A DNA stretch of 64,000 bases from Streptomyces roseus (GCF_001044425.1 NZ_LFML01000049.1:62001-126000), one strand, 5' to 3'. Counted from the first letter of the stretch, positions 43,331-53,208 are shown. The notes: a model not told the origin generated them from the letters alone. Translations and numbers: made by a program.

Positions 43331-43470
43331 CGACGTGTCCGGCGGTGGGAGTTCCTGGCTCCCGGGGCGCACGTGCCGCGTGCTCCCCGGTGACAGTGGC
43401 GGGACCGCGCCGGATTCACACCGGACTTCCTCTCCATGCCGCCGTATTGGCTCGGGCAGTCCACCACGCA
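43331..43470 (-). ncRNA. Cobalamin riboswitch controlling the cobD-cobQ operon
   Basis: On the minus strand the core reads GGAAGTCCGGTGTGAATCC, then CGGTCCCGCCACTGT (43392-43430), followed by the B12 box GAGCCAGGAACTCCCACCG (about 43345-43363). These are the conserved blocks of the cobalamin riboswitch in the correct order. Boundaries are approximate. A CAGGG/CCCTG hairpin (43312-43327) lies between the riboswitch and cobD and may belong to the expression platform. Adenosylcobalamin binding should lower cob operon expression. Confidence 0.93.
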
Positions 43471-43481
43471 CCGCGAAGGCC

Positions 43482-43487
43482 CGTCAA
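43482..43487 (-). promoter_or_regulatory. Possible -35 element of the cob operon promoter
   Basis: TTGACG on the minus strand, about 18 bases before a weak TGGACT at 43458-43463, just upstream of the riboswitch. It is placed correctly for the riboswitch transcript, but the -10 match is poor. Confidence 0.3.
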
Positions 43488-43540
43488 CTCGCCGTTGACC
43501 TGCGGCGGGGCAGTCCGCGGACCCGGCTCGCGGGCGTACG

Positions 43541-43573
43541 AAAGCTCCCCCCGGGGAACCCGGAGGGAGCTTT
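43541..43573 (-). terminator. Terminator after the pit operon
   Basis: A 15-bp stem with one mismatch (AAAGCTCCCTCCGGG with CCCGGGGGGAGCTTT, read on the minus strand) and a short loop, 45 bases after the stop of the small pit-associated gene. It separates that operon from the cob riboswitch. Confidence 0.8.
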
Positions 43574-43617
43574 GGCACGCCGTGCCCCGATCGGTCGGAC
43601 CGGGGCATCGGACCAGG

Positions 43618-43839
43618 TCAGCTGACGATCAGGTAGATCCCGTACCCCACGGCCGCCGTGACGAGCGCGAAACAGGCGTACGCACCGCTGCGGGCGAGGG
43701 TGGCGGTGCCGCCCTGCTCGGTGGCGGTCTCGTGCTTGGAGAGGCCCACCAGACCCAGGGTGAACAGGGCCACGAGGGCGACGGTGGCGGAGAGGCTGAC
43801 CCCGAAGACGGAGCCGAGTGCTGCCCAGTCGATCTTCAT
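43618..43839 (-). CDS. Small membrane protein cotranscribed with pit
   Basis: 73 residues with two membrane helices (SVFGVSLSATVALVALFTLGLVGL and GAYACFALVTAAVGYGIYLIV) joined by a short polar loop (SKHETATEQGG). It begins 28 bases after the Pit gene and precedes a shared terminator. The same pairing occurs in other streptomycetes as I recall. It may be a small accessory subunit of the transporter; no direct evidence. Confidence 0.82.
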   Translation of the reverse strand: MKIDWAALGSVFGVSLSATVALVALFTLGLVGLSKHETATEQGGTATLARSGAYACFALVTAAVGYGIYLIVS

Positions 43840-43867
43840 ACTGCGGATTCCTCTGTCGTTCTCGGGG

Positions 43868-45154
43868 TCAGACCGCGGCGGCGGGAGCCGCCGGTGCGGT
43901 CGGGGCGGCCGCCGGGATGGTGGCCTTCAGGGCCTCGTCCGTGACCGCGGCGGTCGTACCGGCGACGGCCTCGGCAGCGGCCTCGGCGGCCACCGTCGGC
44001 GGGACGGTGACGGCGGCCATGGCCGTGGTGACGACACCCGGCTCCTCGGCCGCCTGCACGTCGTTGACGTTGCTGTGGTCGACGACCTGGCGGCGCGAGA
44101 TGAGCCAGATGGCGACGCAGGAGGCGATCAGGAAGAGCGCGACGGCGGCGACACCGACGTCACCGGTGCGCATGACCAGCTCGGCGCCCGAGGCGACGAC
44201 GGCCGCGGCCGGCAGGGTCAGGCCCCAGGCGATGAACATGCGGGTGGCGGTGGACCAGCGGACCACGCCCCCCTTGCGGCCCAGTCCCGCGCCCATGACG
44301 GCGCCGGAGCACGCGTGGGTGGTGGAGAGGGAGAAGCCGAGGGTGGAGGAGGCCAGGATGACGCTCGCGGCCGAGGTCTGGGCGGCGAAGCCCTGCTGCG
44401 GCTGGAGGTCGGTCAGGCCGGTGCCCAGGGTGCGGATGATGCGCCAGCCGCCCAGGTAGGTGCCCATCGCGATCGCCATGCCGGCGGAGACGATGACCCA
44501 GACCGGCGGGTTGGAGCCGGGGGCGAGCGCGCCGCCGGCGACCAGGGCCAGGGTGATGATGCCCATCGTCTTCTGCGCGTCGTTGGTGCCGTGCGCGAGC
44601 GAGACGAGACCGGCCGAGGCGATCTGACCGGCCTTGTAGCCCTTGGCGGAGGTCTTCTTGCCGACGTTCCCGCCCAGCTTGTACGTGACCTTGGCGGCCA
44701 GCATCGCGGCCGCACCGGCCACGATCGGCGCGGCGACCGCGGGGAGCAGCACCTTGGTGACGAGCGTGCCGCCGTTGACGGCGCCGAGGCCGGCGGAGGC
44801 GACGGCCGCGCCGACCAGGCCGCCCATCAGGGCGTGCGAGGAGCTGGAGGGGAGTCCGACCAGCCAGGTGACGAGGTTCCAGAGGATCGCGCCGACCAGG
44901 GCCGCGAAGATCACTTCCGGCTGGATTCCCTCTTCGTTGACCAGGCCCTTGGAGATCGTCTTGGCGACCTCCACGGACATGAACGCTCCGACGAGGTTGA
45001 GCACGGCGGACATGGCCACCGCCGTCTTGGGCTTGAGGGCGCCGGTCGAGATGGTGGTGGCCATCGCGTTGGCCGTGTCGTGGAAACCGTTCGTGAAGTC
45101 GAACACGAGAGCGGTGATGATCACGATCCCGAGGAGAAGCGTTATGTGCTCCAT
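43868..45154 (-). CDS. Pit-type inorganic phosphate transporter
   Basis: Low-affinity phosphate permease, 428 residues, about ten membrane segments. Both PiT signature repeats are present: FDFTNGFHDTANAMATTISTGAL near the N-terminus and LAHGTNDAQKTMGIITLAL in the second half, plus LPSSSSHALMGGLVGAA. The Ala-rich acidic C-terminal tail is cytoplasmic. PHO boxes lie upstream, so it resembles PitH2 of S. coelicolor, whose expression depends on PhoP. Confidence 0.94.
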   Translation of the reverse strand: MEHITLLLGIVIITALVFDFTNGFHDTANAMATTISTGALKPKTAVAMSAVLNLVGAFMSVEVAKTISKGLVNEEGIQPEVIFAALVGAILWNLVTWLVGLPSSSSHALMGGLVGAAVASAGLGAVNGGTLVTKVLLPAVAAPIVAGAAAMLAAKVTYKLGGNVGKKTSAKGYKAGQIASAGLVSLAHGTNDAQKTMGIITLALVAGGALAPGSNPPVWVIVSAGMAIAMGTYLGGWRIIRTLGTGLTDLQPQQGFAAQTSAASVILASSTLGFSLSTTHACSGAVMGAGLGRKGGVVRWSTATRMFIAWGLTLPAAAVVASGAELVMRTGDVGVAAVALFLIASCVAIWLISRRQVVDHSNVNDVQAAEEPGVVTTAMAAVTVPPTVAAEAAAEAVAGTTAAVTDEALKATIPAAAPTAPAAPAAAV

Positions 45155-45201
45155 TTACCCAGGCTTCTGTTTGACGTCAGTGGCTCGGCGACCGTAGGCA
45201 A

Positions 45202-45223
45202 CCTGGATGAACGGAAGGTGAAC
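45202..45223 (-). promoter_or_regulatory. PHO box (two adjacent 11-base direct repeats) upstream of pit
   Basis: On the minus strand GTTCACCTTCC (45223-45213) is followed directly by GTTCATCCAGG (45212-45202), and then by a degenerate third unit. Both match the Streptomyces PhoP direct-repeat unit (GTTCA plus pyrimidine-rich positions). They lie 48-69 bases upstream of the pit start codon. Confidence 0.75.
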
Positions 45224-45472
45224 TGACTCGGGCGGAGCGGTGTACTGGCCCGTCGTGCCATCGAGACCTTCATCCGCATTTTGCCGCTGATACGGCGATT
45301 GATGCACGTCAACCCCGGGTAACCGGGAGAGTCCACCGGCGTCTCCGGCCCCTTCGGCCCGCCCCGCGGGGGCTCCGCGGGAGACGCAGATCACTTCCGC
45401 AGGCGGGCCCGCCGGAGCGCCGCCCCCTCCCTGCCCGTCCCCGCCCGGCCGTAACCGGAGCATTCCGCTCCA

Positions 45473-46639
45473 GTGGCCCGGCGGCGCTCCCGCCTCGACA
45501 CTGGAGCCGTGCCTTCCGCCACAGCGACCGCCGCGGCCGTCGCGACCACTCTCGTCGGGGCCGGCGCCGCCGCGATCGCCGCCGGCCGGTACGCGGCCGA
45601 CGCCGCCCTGCGGCACGACCCCGGCCGCCCGCTGCCCGGCGACCCCCGGCTCGCCGTCCACTCCACCGGCCCCGGGCGGATCACGCTGACCCGCTCGCTG
45701 GCCTCCCTGCGCCCCGGCACGTACGGGCTCAGCGCCCCCGGGGTGCACGCCGTGGTCGGTTCCGTGCTCGACGGGCTCGACCCCGGCCCGGACGCCGTCG
45801 TGCGCCGGCTCCTCGCCGTCACCCACGGCAGCCTCGAGCCCGGCACCCGCGTCACCCTCACCCCGCAGGTCCACGCGGGGAACCCGCGCACCGCCCTCGG
45901 GCTGGAACACGCCGACGTGGACGTCCCGGGCGAGCTCGGCGGACTGCCCGCCTGGTTCGTGCCCGCCGCCCGCGACACCTGGGTGATCACCGTGCACGGA
46001 CTCGGCGCCGGCCGGGAGCACCCGATGGTGGTCATGCCCTTCCTGCACCGCCAGCGGATGCCCGTCCTCGACCTCGCCTATCGCGGGGACCTCGGAGCCC
46101 CCGCGTCACCGGACGGTCTCGGCCACCTCGGTGAATCCGAATGGCGGGACGTGGACGCCGCGATCCGCTACGCCGTGCGCTACGGAGCCCGCAGGGTCGT
46201 CCTGCACGGCTGGTCCACCGGGGCCGCCATGGCCCTGCACGCCGCCGCGCGCTCGGCGCTCGCCGACCGCATCTGCGGGCTCGTGCTCGACTCGCCGGTG
46301 CTGGACTGGCACGCGACCCTGCGCGCGCTCGTCGCGGCCCGCCGCACCCCCGCGGCGCTGGTCCCCTTCGCGGTCCGGGCCGCCGAGGGCCGCGCGGGAC
46401 TGCGGGGCGACCGCCCTGCCGCCGGCGCGGACCCCGCGGCGCTGCGCGTCCCCGTCCTGATCCACCACGGACCGGACGACACGCTCGCCCCCTGGGAGCC
46501 CTCGCGACGGCTCGCGCAGGCCCGCCCCGACCTGGTCACGCTGCGGACCGTCCGCGAAGCCCCGCACGGGGCGATGTGGAACGCGGATCCGGCCGGATAC
46601 GAGGAAGCCCTGAGGCGCTTCCTGACCCCTCTCATGTGA
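45473..46639 (+). CDS. Alpha/beta hydrolase with N-terminal membrane anchor
   Basis: 388 residues from the GTG at 45473; a GTG at 45509 is an equally possible start, leaving the same hydrophobic segment (ATAAAVATTLVGAGAAAIAAG). The hydrolase domain starts around residue 165, with the oxyanion segment WVITVHGLGAGREHPMV, the nucleophile elbow VLHGWSTGAAMAL (G-x-S-x-G), the acid in IHHGPDDTLAPWEPS and the histidine in REAPHGAMWNADP. It is probably a membrane-associated esterase or peptidase-like hydrolase of unknown substrate. The first 160 residues have no recognisable domain. Confidence 0.82.
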   Translation: MARRRSRLDTGAVPSATATAAAVATTLVGAGAAAIAAGRYAADAALRHDPGRPLPGDPRLAVHSTGPGRITLTRSLASLRPGTYGLSAPGVHAVVGSVLDGLDPGPDAVVRRLLAVTHGSLEPGTRVTLTPQVHAGNPRTALGLEHADVDVPGELGGLPAWFVPAARDTWVITVHGLGAGREHPMVVMPFLHRQRMPVLDLAYRGDLGAPASPDGLGHLGESEWRDVDAAIRYAVRYGARRVVLHGWSTGAAMALHAAARSALADRICGLVLDSPVLDWHATLRALVAARRTPAALVPFAVRAAEGRAGLRGDRPAAGADPAALRVPVLIHHGPDDTLAPWEPSRRLAQARPDLVTLRTVREAPHGAMWNADPAGYEEALRRFLTPLM

Positions 46640-46756
46640 AGGCCGTGTGCCGGACGGGACAGGGAGGGCGGAGTATCCCGGTATGTACCCCTGACGGTCG
46701 ACGATAGTGGCTGGTTCCGTTTGGGCTTTCGGCCGGTGACGGGCGAGACTGCTTCC

Positions 46757-48211
46757 GTGACGTCCCGAAAGCCTGATGAGCAGTTGGCTCGCGACTCCAG
46801 ACTCCGACTCGTCTCCCCGCGTTCGGTCGCCGCGGCCCGCAAGGCGGTGACCGACCGACGCGCCCGTACCGCTTCGAGGCCCCCGGCCGGCACCCCGGCC
46901 ACGGCCGATCTCGCGAACCGGGCCCGGGCCTCGCTGGCCGACGCGGTACGGCTCGCCCGCTGGGCCGAGCTCAACCTCGGTGCCGGCGAGGGGGGCAGGC
47001 CCGCCCCGGCGGGAGCGCTGCCCGCCCCGGACGTCGAACGCGCCTCCGGCGAACTGAACCTGACCCACGGCCAGATCCAGGTCGGCTGGGACCGCGCCCG
47101 CCTCGCGGGACTGGTCGAGGTCCACGGCGACCAGGCCCGGCCGGGCTGGCGGCTGCGCGCCTGGGACCGCGACGACACCGCCGTACTGCGCGGCTGGGTG
47201 GCCCTGTTCGACGCCTGGTCGCTCGTCCACCCGGCCCCCGCCGACATCGCCCCCGCGGTCGTCGCCGAGGTGGTCGAGGCGATGCCCCAACTGCTGTCCC
47301 TGCTCCAGCTGTCCGCCGGTCCCGTCACCGTCCCGGACCTGCTGGACCTGCTCGGGCAGCGGGTCACCGAACTGCGCGGCGAGCGCTGCGAGATCCCCTA
47401 CGACACCCCCGCGCGCGAGGCGGCGCCCGGCGACGGGGCGGCGGCCGAACCGGACCCCTCCCCCGAGGCGAACGGCCACGCGGCACCCGTCCCGCTCGCC
47501 CGGCTGCTGCGCTGGGCGCTCGGCGGGCTCGCCGCCGTCGACGCCGTCACCCTCGGACCGGCACAGGCCGCCCTCACCCCGCTCGGCAGCTGGGCCGTCT
47601 GGGTCAAGCTCGAACAGATCTGCGTGGCCGCGCAGAGCCCCGCGGGCAACATCGAGCAGTCCGCCGCCGCCATGCTGCACGGCTGCGCCCGGCTCAGGCC
47701 CGGACCCGCCCGCGCCGAGTACCAGGCCTGGCTCGCCGCCCGGCCCGTCGGCCACGCCGTCAGCGAACTGCTGCACGCCGCCCGCGGTGAGGACGCCCTG
47801 CTGCGCGGGCTCGCCTTCGAGGCCCTGCGCGTGGTCGGCGCCCCGGCCGAACCCGAAGTGCGCGCCGCCGTACGCGATCCGGCCCTGCGGCCCTACGCCC
47901 TGCTCTGGCTCGCCGAGCACGACGGGATCGATCCCGACGAGGCACAGGACGTGCTCACCGCCGAGGAGAGCACCTGGCTCTGGGTGGACACCGCCGCGGC
48001 CATCGCCGACCACGGCGAGGCCGATCTGCTGGCGCGCCACCTCGACTCGGCCGTCCGGACCACCGTCCCGCGCCTGCTCGACGAGGTCCGCGCGGTCGGC
48101 CACCCGCGCACCGTCCAGGTCCTGGTCGCCCTGGCGGCCGCCCACCCGGATCCGGCCCTGGCCAAGGCGGTCCGCCGGGCCGCCTTCCGGGTCCACACCG
48201 GCGGCGCGTAG
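46757..48211 (+). CDS. Conserved protein of unknown function, paralogue of the gene at 15858
   Basis: 484 residues from GTG at 46757; a TTG at 46721 is an alternative. The N-terminal block LANRARASLADAVRLARWAELNLGAGEG, the middle GWVALFDAWSLVHPAPADI and the C-terminal VRAAVRDPALRPYALLWLAEHDG, TWLWVDTAAAIADHGEADLLARHL and GHPRTVQVLVALAAAHPDPALAKAVRRAAFRVH line up with the same blocks in the product at 15858-17402. The C-terminal half looks like HEAT-type helical repeats. The two copies are about 30 kb apart and diverged, so this is not a recent duplication. No function known to me. Confidence 0.8.
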   Translation: MTSRKPDEQLARDSRLRLVSPRSVAAARKAVTDRRARTASRPPAGTPATADLANRARASLADAVRLARWAELNLGAGEGGRPAPAGALPAPDVERASGELNLTHGQIQVGWDRARLAGLVEVHGDQARPGWRLRAWDRDDTAVLRGWVALFDAWSLVHPAPADIAPAVVAEVVEAMPQLLSLLQLSAGPVTVPDLLDLLGQRVTELRGERCEIPYDTPAREAAPGDGAAAEPDPSPEANGHAAPVPLARLLRWALGGLAAVDAVTLGPAQAALTPLGSWAVWVKLEQICVAAQSPAGNIEQSAAAMLHGCARLRPGPARAEYQAWLAARPVGHAVSELLHAARGEDALLRGLAFEALRVVGAPAEPEVRAAVRDPALRPYALLWLAEHDGIDPDEAQDVLTAEESTWLWVDTAAAIADHGEADLLARHLDSAVRTTVPRLLDEVRAVGHPRTVQVLVALAAAHPDPALAKAVRRAAFRVHTGGA

Positions 48212-48281
48212 CACCCGAGGCGCCCGCGCGCGGGCGCCGGACGCGCCCGGAGCGGGGGGAAGGCGTACGGAAGGACGGGAA

Positions 48282-48310
48282 CGCGCCGCGGGTCCCGGAC
48301 CTGCGGCGCG
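48282..48310. terminator. Terminator between convergent genes
   Basis: An 8-bp stem (CGCGCCGC with GCGGCGCG) extended by an inner GGTCC/GGACC pairing, between the unknown gene and the leftward VOC gene. The right arm lies just outside the VOC coding region. Confidence 0.6.
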
Positions 48311-48312
48311 CC

Positions 48313-48708
48313 TCAGACCTGCGGCGCGTACGTCCCGAAGCTCCAGATGTTGCCCTCGGCGTCGCGGGCCATGTAGTCGCGGGACCCGTAGTCCTGGTCG
48401 GTGGGCTCCATCAGGATCTCCACGCCGTGCTCCGCGGCCCGCCGGTGGTGCGCGTCGACATCGTCGACCACCACGTAGACCCCCACGGGCCCGCCGTCCC
48501 CCATCGCCTTGTCGAAGACGGTGCCGGTGCGTTTGCTGCCGAGCATCACCAGGCCGTTGCCGTACGACAGCTCCGCGTGCATCACCGAGCCGTCCTCACC
48601 CTCGTACACCGCGACCTGGCTGAAGCCGAAGGCCCCGGTCAGCAGCTTGATGGCCGCCTTCGCGTCGCGATACCGCAGCGTGGGACAGATGGACGGAACG
48701 CCTGCCAT
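48313..48708 (-). CDS. VOC family protein (glyoxalase/bleomycin-resistance fold)
   Basis: 131 residues from the ATG at 48708, with GGGAG 8 bases upstream; a GTG three codons earlier overlaps that site. It has the beta-alpha-beta-beta-beta VOC layout: CPTLRYRDAKAAIKLLTGAFGFSQVAVYEGEDGSVMHAELSYGNG and VGVYVVVDDVDAHHRRAAEHGVEILMEPTDQDYGSRDYMARDAEGNIWSFGTY. It resembles PhnB-like or bleomycin-resistance-like proteins of unknown activity. The conserved D-x-E-G-N-x-W motif near the C-terminus is present. Confidence 0.85.
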   Translation of the reverse strand: MAGVPSICPTLRYRDAKAAIKLLTGAFGFSQVAVYEGEDGSVMHAELSYGNGLVMLGSKRTGTVFDKAMGDGGPVGVYVVVDDVDAHHRRAAEHGVEILMEPTDQDYGSRDYMARDAEGNIWSFGTYAPQV

Positions 48709-48768
48709 GACGACCACTCCCTCTCGTGACGGTGACCTGCGTCACAGCATGGCAGGCGTCGCCGACAG

Positions 48769-49659
48769 TCAGCGGAAGGTGTTGCACTGGGCCATGTCGC
48801 CCGTGCGGTACCCCTGGTAGAACCACTGCTGACGCTGCTGCGCCGAGCCGTGCGTCCAGGCCTCCGGAGTCACCCGGCCCTGGAACTTCTCCTGGATCCG
48901 GTCGTCGCCGACCGCGGCCGCCGCGTCCAGGCCGTCCCTGATGTCCTGGTCGGTGAGGCTGGTGAGCAACGGGCGGCCGGTGGCCCGGTCCGGGGTCCGC
49001 GTCGCGTTGTGCGCCCACACCCCGGCGTAGCAGTCGGCCTGGAGCTCGACCTTCACCGAGTTGCTGTTCGCGCCCTGCTGCCCGTCCTGGGCCTTCTCCA
49101 GGGTTCCGGTCAGGTTCTGGATGTGATGCCCGTACTCGTGGGCGACGACGTAGGCCTGGGCGAAGGGGCCGCCGCTCGCGCCGAACTTCGTCCGCAGGTC
49201 CTCGAAGAAGCCCAGGTCCAGGTAGACCTGCCGGTCGGCGGGGCAGTAGAAGGGGCCGACCGCCTTGGTGGCGGCGCCGCAGGCGGTGTTCACGCGGTCC
49301 TGGAAGAAGACCGTCGACGCCGGGCTGTAGCGGCCGCCGCGCCGGGTGAACTCGCTCTTCCAGTAGTCCTGGGTGCTGTTGACGACCGCGACCAGCCGGC
49401 AGTCCTCGCGGGCGTTCGCGTCCCGCCCGGTCCTGCAGCTCTGCTGCACCTCACTGACCGAGGAGGAGGTCGCCGCCGACTCCGGGCTCCCCGAGGACAG
49501 ACCCAGCTGGTCCGGTCCCACGCCGAAGAGCAGCCCGAGGACCAGCGCGATGAGGCCCGCGATCCCGCCGCCGATCGTCGCCCGCCCGCCCGGGACGCGG
49601 CTGCCGCGCACGTCCTGGACCTCGGACGTGTCCAGATTGGCGTCGTCGTCGAACTGCAT
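48769..49659 (-). CDS. Neutral zinc metallopeptidase (YpfJ-like), membrane-anchored
   Basis: 296 residues from the ATG at 49659. Acidic cytoplasmic start ([19 protein letters not shown]), one membrane helix ([20 protein letters not shown]), then an extracytoplasmic peptidase domain with the zinc site [17 protein letters not shown] and the third ligand region [15 protein letters not shown]. The family motif [16 protein letters not shown] and C-terminal [21 protein letters not shown] are present. Substrates of this group are unknown. Confidence 0.9.
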   Translation of the reverse strand: MQFDDDANLDTSEVQDVRGSRVPGGRATIGGGIAGLIALVLGLLFGVGPDQLGLSSGSPESAATSSSVSEVQQSCRTGRDANAREDCRLVAVVNSTQDYWKSEFTRRGGRYSPASTVFFQDRVNTACGAATKAVGPFYCPADRQVYLDLGFFEDLRTKFGASGGPFAQAYVVAHEYGHHIQNLTGTLEKAQDGQQGANSNSVKVELQADCYAGVWAHNATRTPDRATGRPLLTSLTDQDIRDGLDAAAAVGDDRIQEKFQGRVTPEAWTHGSAQQRQQWFYQGYRTGDMAQCNTFR

Positions 49660-49810
49660 CCCGCACCGCCTCGATTCCGCGTGGCCGCCCCTGCGGCGAG
49701 TATCACCCGCTCCATCCTGATACGCCGCCTGCCCCACCGGGGCCGTCCGTAAGCCGAACGGGGGACGTGTCAAGGGCCGGACGCCCCGAAAACCGGTTGC
49801 GCACCCCCGG

Positions 49811-49816
49811 TAGAAT
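49811..49816 (+). promoter_or_regulatory. -10 element (TAGAAT) upstream of the leader ORF and ABC-F gene
   Basis: TAGAAT is a strong TANNNT match and ends 7 bases before the ATG of the seven-residue leader ORF. This would make that ORF leaderless. The -35 region is weak. Confidence 0.55.
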
Positions 49817-49823
49817 GAGTCCC

Positions 49824-49847
49824 ATGGCAAATCTCCTCGCGGATTAG
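49824..49847 (+). CDS. Leader peptide MANLLAD upstream of the ABC-F gene
   Basis: A complete seven-codon ORF (ATG to TAG) placed 60 bases before the ABC-F start. It begins 7 bases after a -10 element, so it can be translated from a leaderless transcript. Codons 2-5 contain AAATCTCC (49829-49836), which can pair with GGAG-T-ATTT (49897-49905), the ABC-F ribosome-binding site, with one bulged base. Translation or stalling on the leader would therefore free the downstream site. Leader-peptide control is established for several antibiotic-resistance ABC-F genes. Whether this peptide is made is not shown. Confidence 0.45.
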   Translation: MANLLAD

Positions 49848-49907
49848 CGGCGTCGAAGCATCGCGTCCTGCCCCCCTTCCGCCGTCCCCCCGCCCTGGAG
49901 TATTTCC

Positions 49908-51506
<1,599 letters not shown>

Positions 51507-51858
51507 TCCTCCCGGAGCCGGTGATCCAGTTCCTTATGGATCATTCGGCTCAGACGTGATCCATCATCTGAGTGAGACGGTCTCGTACCCCTGCGCTCTG
51601 TACGACGGCCCCGGCCGTGCCCGTCCGGGTACGCGTCCGGGGCCGCAGTTCTTCGCCGTCCCGCCCCTGACCTGGAGATTCCCGGTTCGGGTGGAGAAGT
51701 GTGACGGACATCATGCAGCGGAAGGGGAGATTCCGTTCTGCTGATGTGTCCACGTCTCGGCAAATGTCGTCGTACCGACCTTGCTGAATGGGTGGCCAGG
51801 AAGCCGGGGAGGGGTGATCATGAGAAGTCCAGAGCGCACTTCCCATGAGGAGGCACGG
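51507..51858. other. Intergenic region with two mutually exclusive hairpins
   Basis: About 350 bases without a convincing gene. Near its start ATGGATCA (51536-51543) can pair with TGATCCAT (51557-51564), while CTCAGA (51549-51554) can pair with TCTGAG (51567-51572). The two stems overlap so only one can form. Either could terminate the ABC-F transcript or act as a switch. The rest shows a TANNNT or two but no clear promoter for the small HTH gene. Confidence 0.4.
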
Positions 51859-52080
51859 GTGGCCGAGACTCTGAAGAAGGGCAGCCGGGTAACCGGCGCC
51901 GCGCGCGACAAGCTCGCGGCAGACCTGAAGAAGAAGTACGACTCCGGTGCGAGTATCCGCGCGCTGGCCGAGGAAACCGGCCGGTCTTACGGGTTCGTCC
52001 ACCGGATGCTCAGTGAGTCCGGAGTCATTCTGCGTGGTCGCGGTGGCGCGACGCGCGGCAAGAAGGCGGCTACGGCCTGA
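51859..52080 (+). CDS. Small helix-turn-helix DNA-binding protein
   Basis: 73 residues from a GTG at 51859, set by GAGGAGG a few bases upstream; an in-frame ATG at 51820 is less likely. The helix-turn-helix is LAADLKKKYDSGASIRALAEETGRSYGFVHRMLSESG, followed by a basic tail (LRGRGGATRGKKAATA). It resembles a small, highly conserved streptomycete protein, but I know of no assigned function. The basic ends and single HTH suggest a nucleoid-associated or regulatory role. Confidence 0.88.
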   Translation: MAETLKKGSRVTGAARDKLAADLKKKYDSGASIRALAEETGRSYGFVHRMLSESGVILRGRGGATRGKKAATA

Positions 52081-52246
52081 CCGACCCCCCTCCAGGCCGT
52101 CAGGCCCGGAGCCGGGGTGGATCACGCTCGCCCGCCCGCACCGTAGTTCCTTCGGTGACCCCCGGTCGGCCCTCCGGCCGTCCGGGTGGTTACTGTGCAG
52201 TCACTTAGGCCGGGATTGCGGCCGACTGCACACCGGAGGCACACCG

Positions 52247-53026
52247 ATGGCTCTGCTCGACAAGGACGGCGTACGGCTCACCGTGGACGACTCGGTCGCG
52301 ACGGTGACACTGACCAATCCGGCCAAGCGAAACGCCCAGTCCCCCGCGCTCTGGCGGGCGTTGGCGGAGGCCGGAAGGTCGTTGCCGGGCACCGTCCGGG
52401 TCGTGGTGCTGCGCGGTGAGGGCAAATCCTTCTCCGCCGGGCTCGACCGGCAGGCGTTCACTCCCGAGGGTTTCGAGGGTGAGCCGTCCTTCCTCGATCT
52501 GGCGCGCGGCTCGGACGAGCTGCTCGACTCCACCATCGCCGAGTACCAGGAGGCGTTCACCTGGTGGCGGCGCAACGACATCGTCTCCATCGCCGCCGTG
52601 CAGGGCCATGCGATCGGCGCCGGCTTCCAGCTCGCGCTGGGGTGTGACCTGCGCGTGGTCGCGGACGACGTGCAGTTCGCCATGCGCGAGACCAGCCTGG
52701 GCCTCGTGCCCGACCTCGCCGGGACGCAGCCGCTGACCACGCTGGTCGGTTATGCCCGCGCGCTGGAGATCTGCGCGACGGGCCGCTTCGTGCATGCCGA
52801 GGAGGCGGAGCGGATCGGGCTGGCCAACCTCGTCGTGCCCGCCGACGAGCTGGACGCGGCCGTGCAGGACCTCACGACGGCGCTGCTGGCCCCGCCGCGC
52901 GACGCCGTGATCGAGACGAAGGCGCTGCTCCGCGAGGCCGGATCCCGCCCGTACGACGACCAGCGCTCGGCGGAGCGCGCCGCCCAGGCCCGCCGCCTGC
53001 GCGACTTGGCGGGCCTCTCGGACTGA
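52247..53026 (+). CDS. Enoyl-CoA hydratase/isomerase family protein
   Basis: Crotonase-fold enzyme, 259 residues, with CGGAGG upstream of the ATG at 52247. The oxyanion-hole motifs are GEGKSFSAGLDRQAF and AVQGHAIGAGFQLALGCDLRVVADDVQFAMRETSLGLVPDLAGTQPL. The glutamates expected for hydratase activity appear only in part: the second position falls in LGLVPDLAGT, with Asp instead of Glu, so isomerase or another crotonase reaction is possible. It probably acts in fatty-acid or aromatic-acid breakdown. Confidence 0.88.
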   Translation: MALLDKDGVRLTVDDSVATVTLTNPAKRNAQSPALWRALAEAGRSLPGTVRVVVLRGEGKSFSAGLDRQAFTPEGFEGEPSFLDLARGSDELLDSTIAEYQEAFTWWRRNDIVSIAAVQGHAIGAGFQLALGCDLRVVADDVQFAMRETSLGLVPDLAGTQPLTTLVGYARALEICATGRFVHAEEAERIGLANLVVPADELDAAVQDLTTALLAPPRDAVIETKALLREAGSRPYDDQRSAERAAQARRLRDLAGLSD

Positions 53027-53046
53027 CCGGGGACTGCGAGGGCTCC

Positions 53047-53085
53047 GGAACGGGGGCCGGGAGCTGCGCCCCCGGCCCCCGTTCC
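53047..53085 (+). terminator. Terminator after the enoyl-CoA hydratase gene
   Basis: A perfect 15-bp stem (53047-53061 with 53071-53085) with a 9-base loop, 20 bases after the stop. Confidence 0.85.
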
Positions 53086-53208
53086 GTGTCAGGGGGTCGC
53101 GCGGCGGCAGGGGGCCGTTCCCCGCCGACCGGCGTAGTCCCGGAGCGCCATCGCGCGTGCGCGCTTACCGTGGACCGGAGTGAGTCCATCCACGCGAAGG
53201 GACACGCG

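Noticed and set aside
49797..49802. TTGCGC considered as the -35 box of the ABC-F leader promoter
   Set aside because: Only 8 bases separate it from TAGAAT, too close for a -35/-10 pair.
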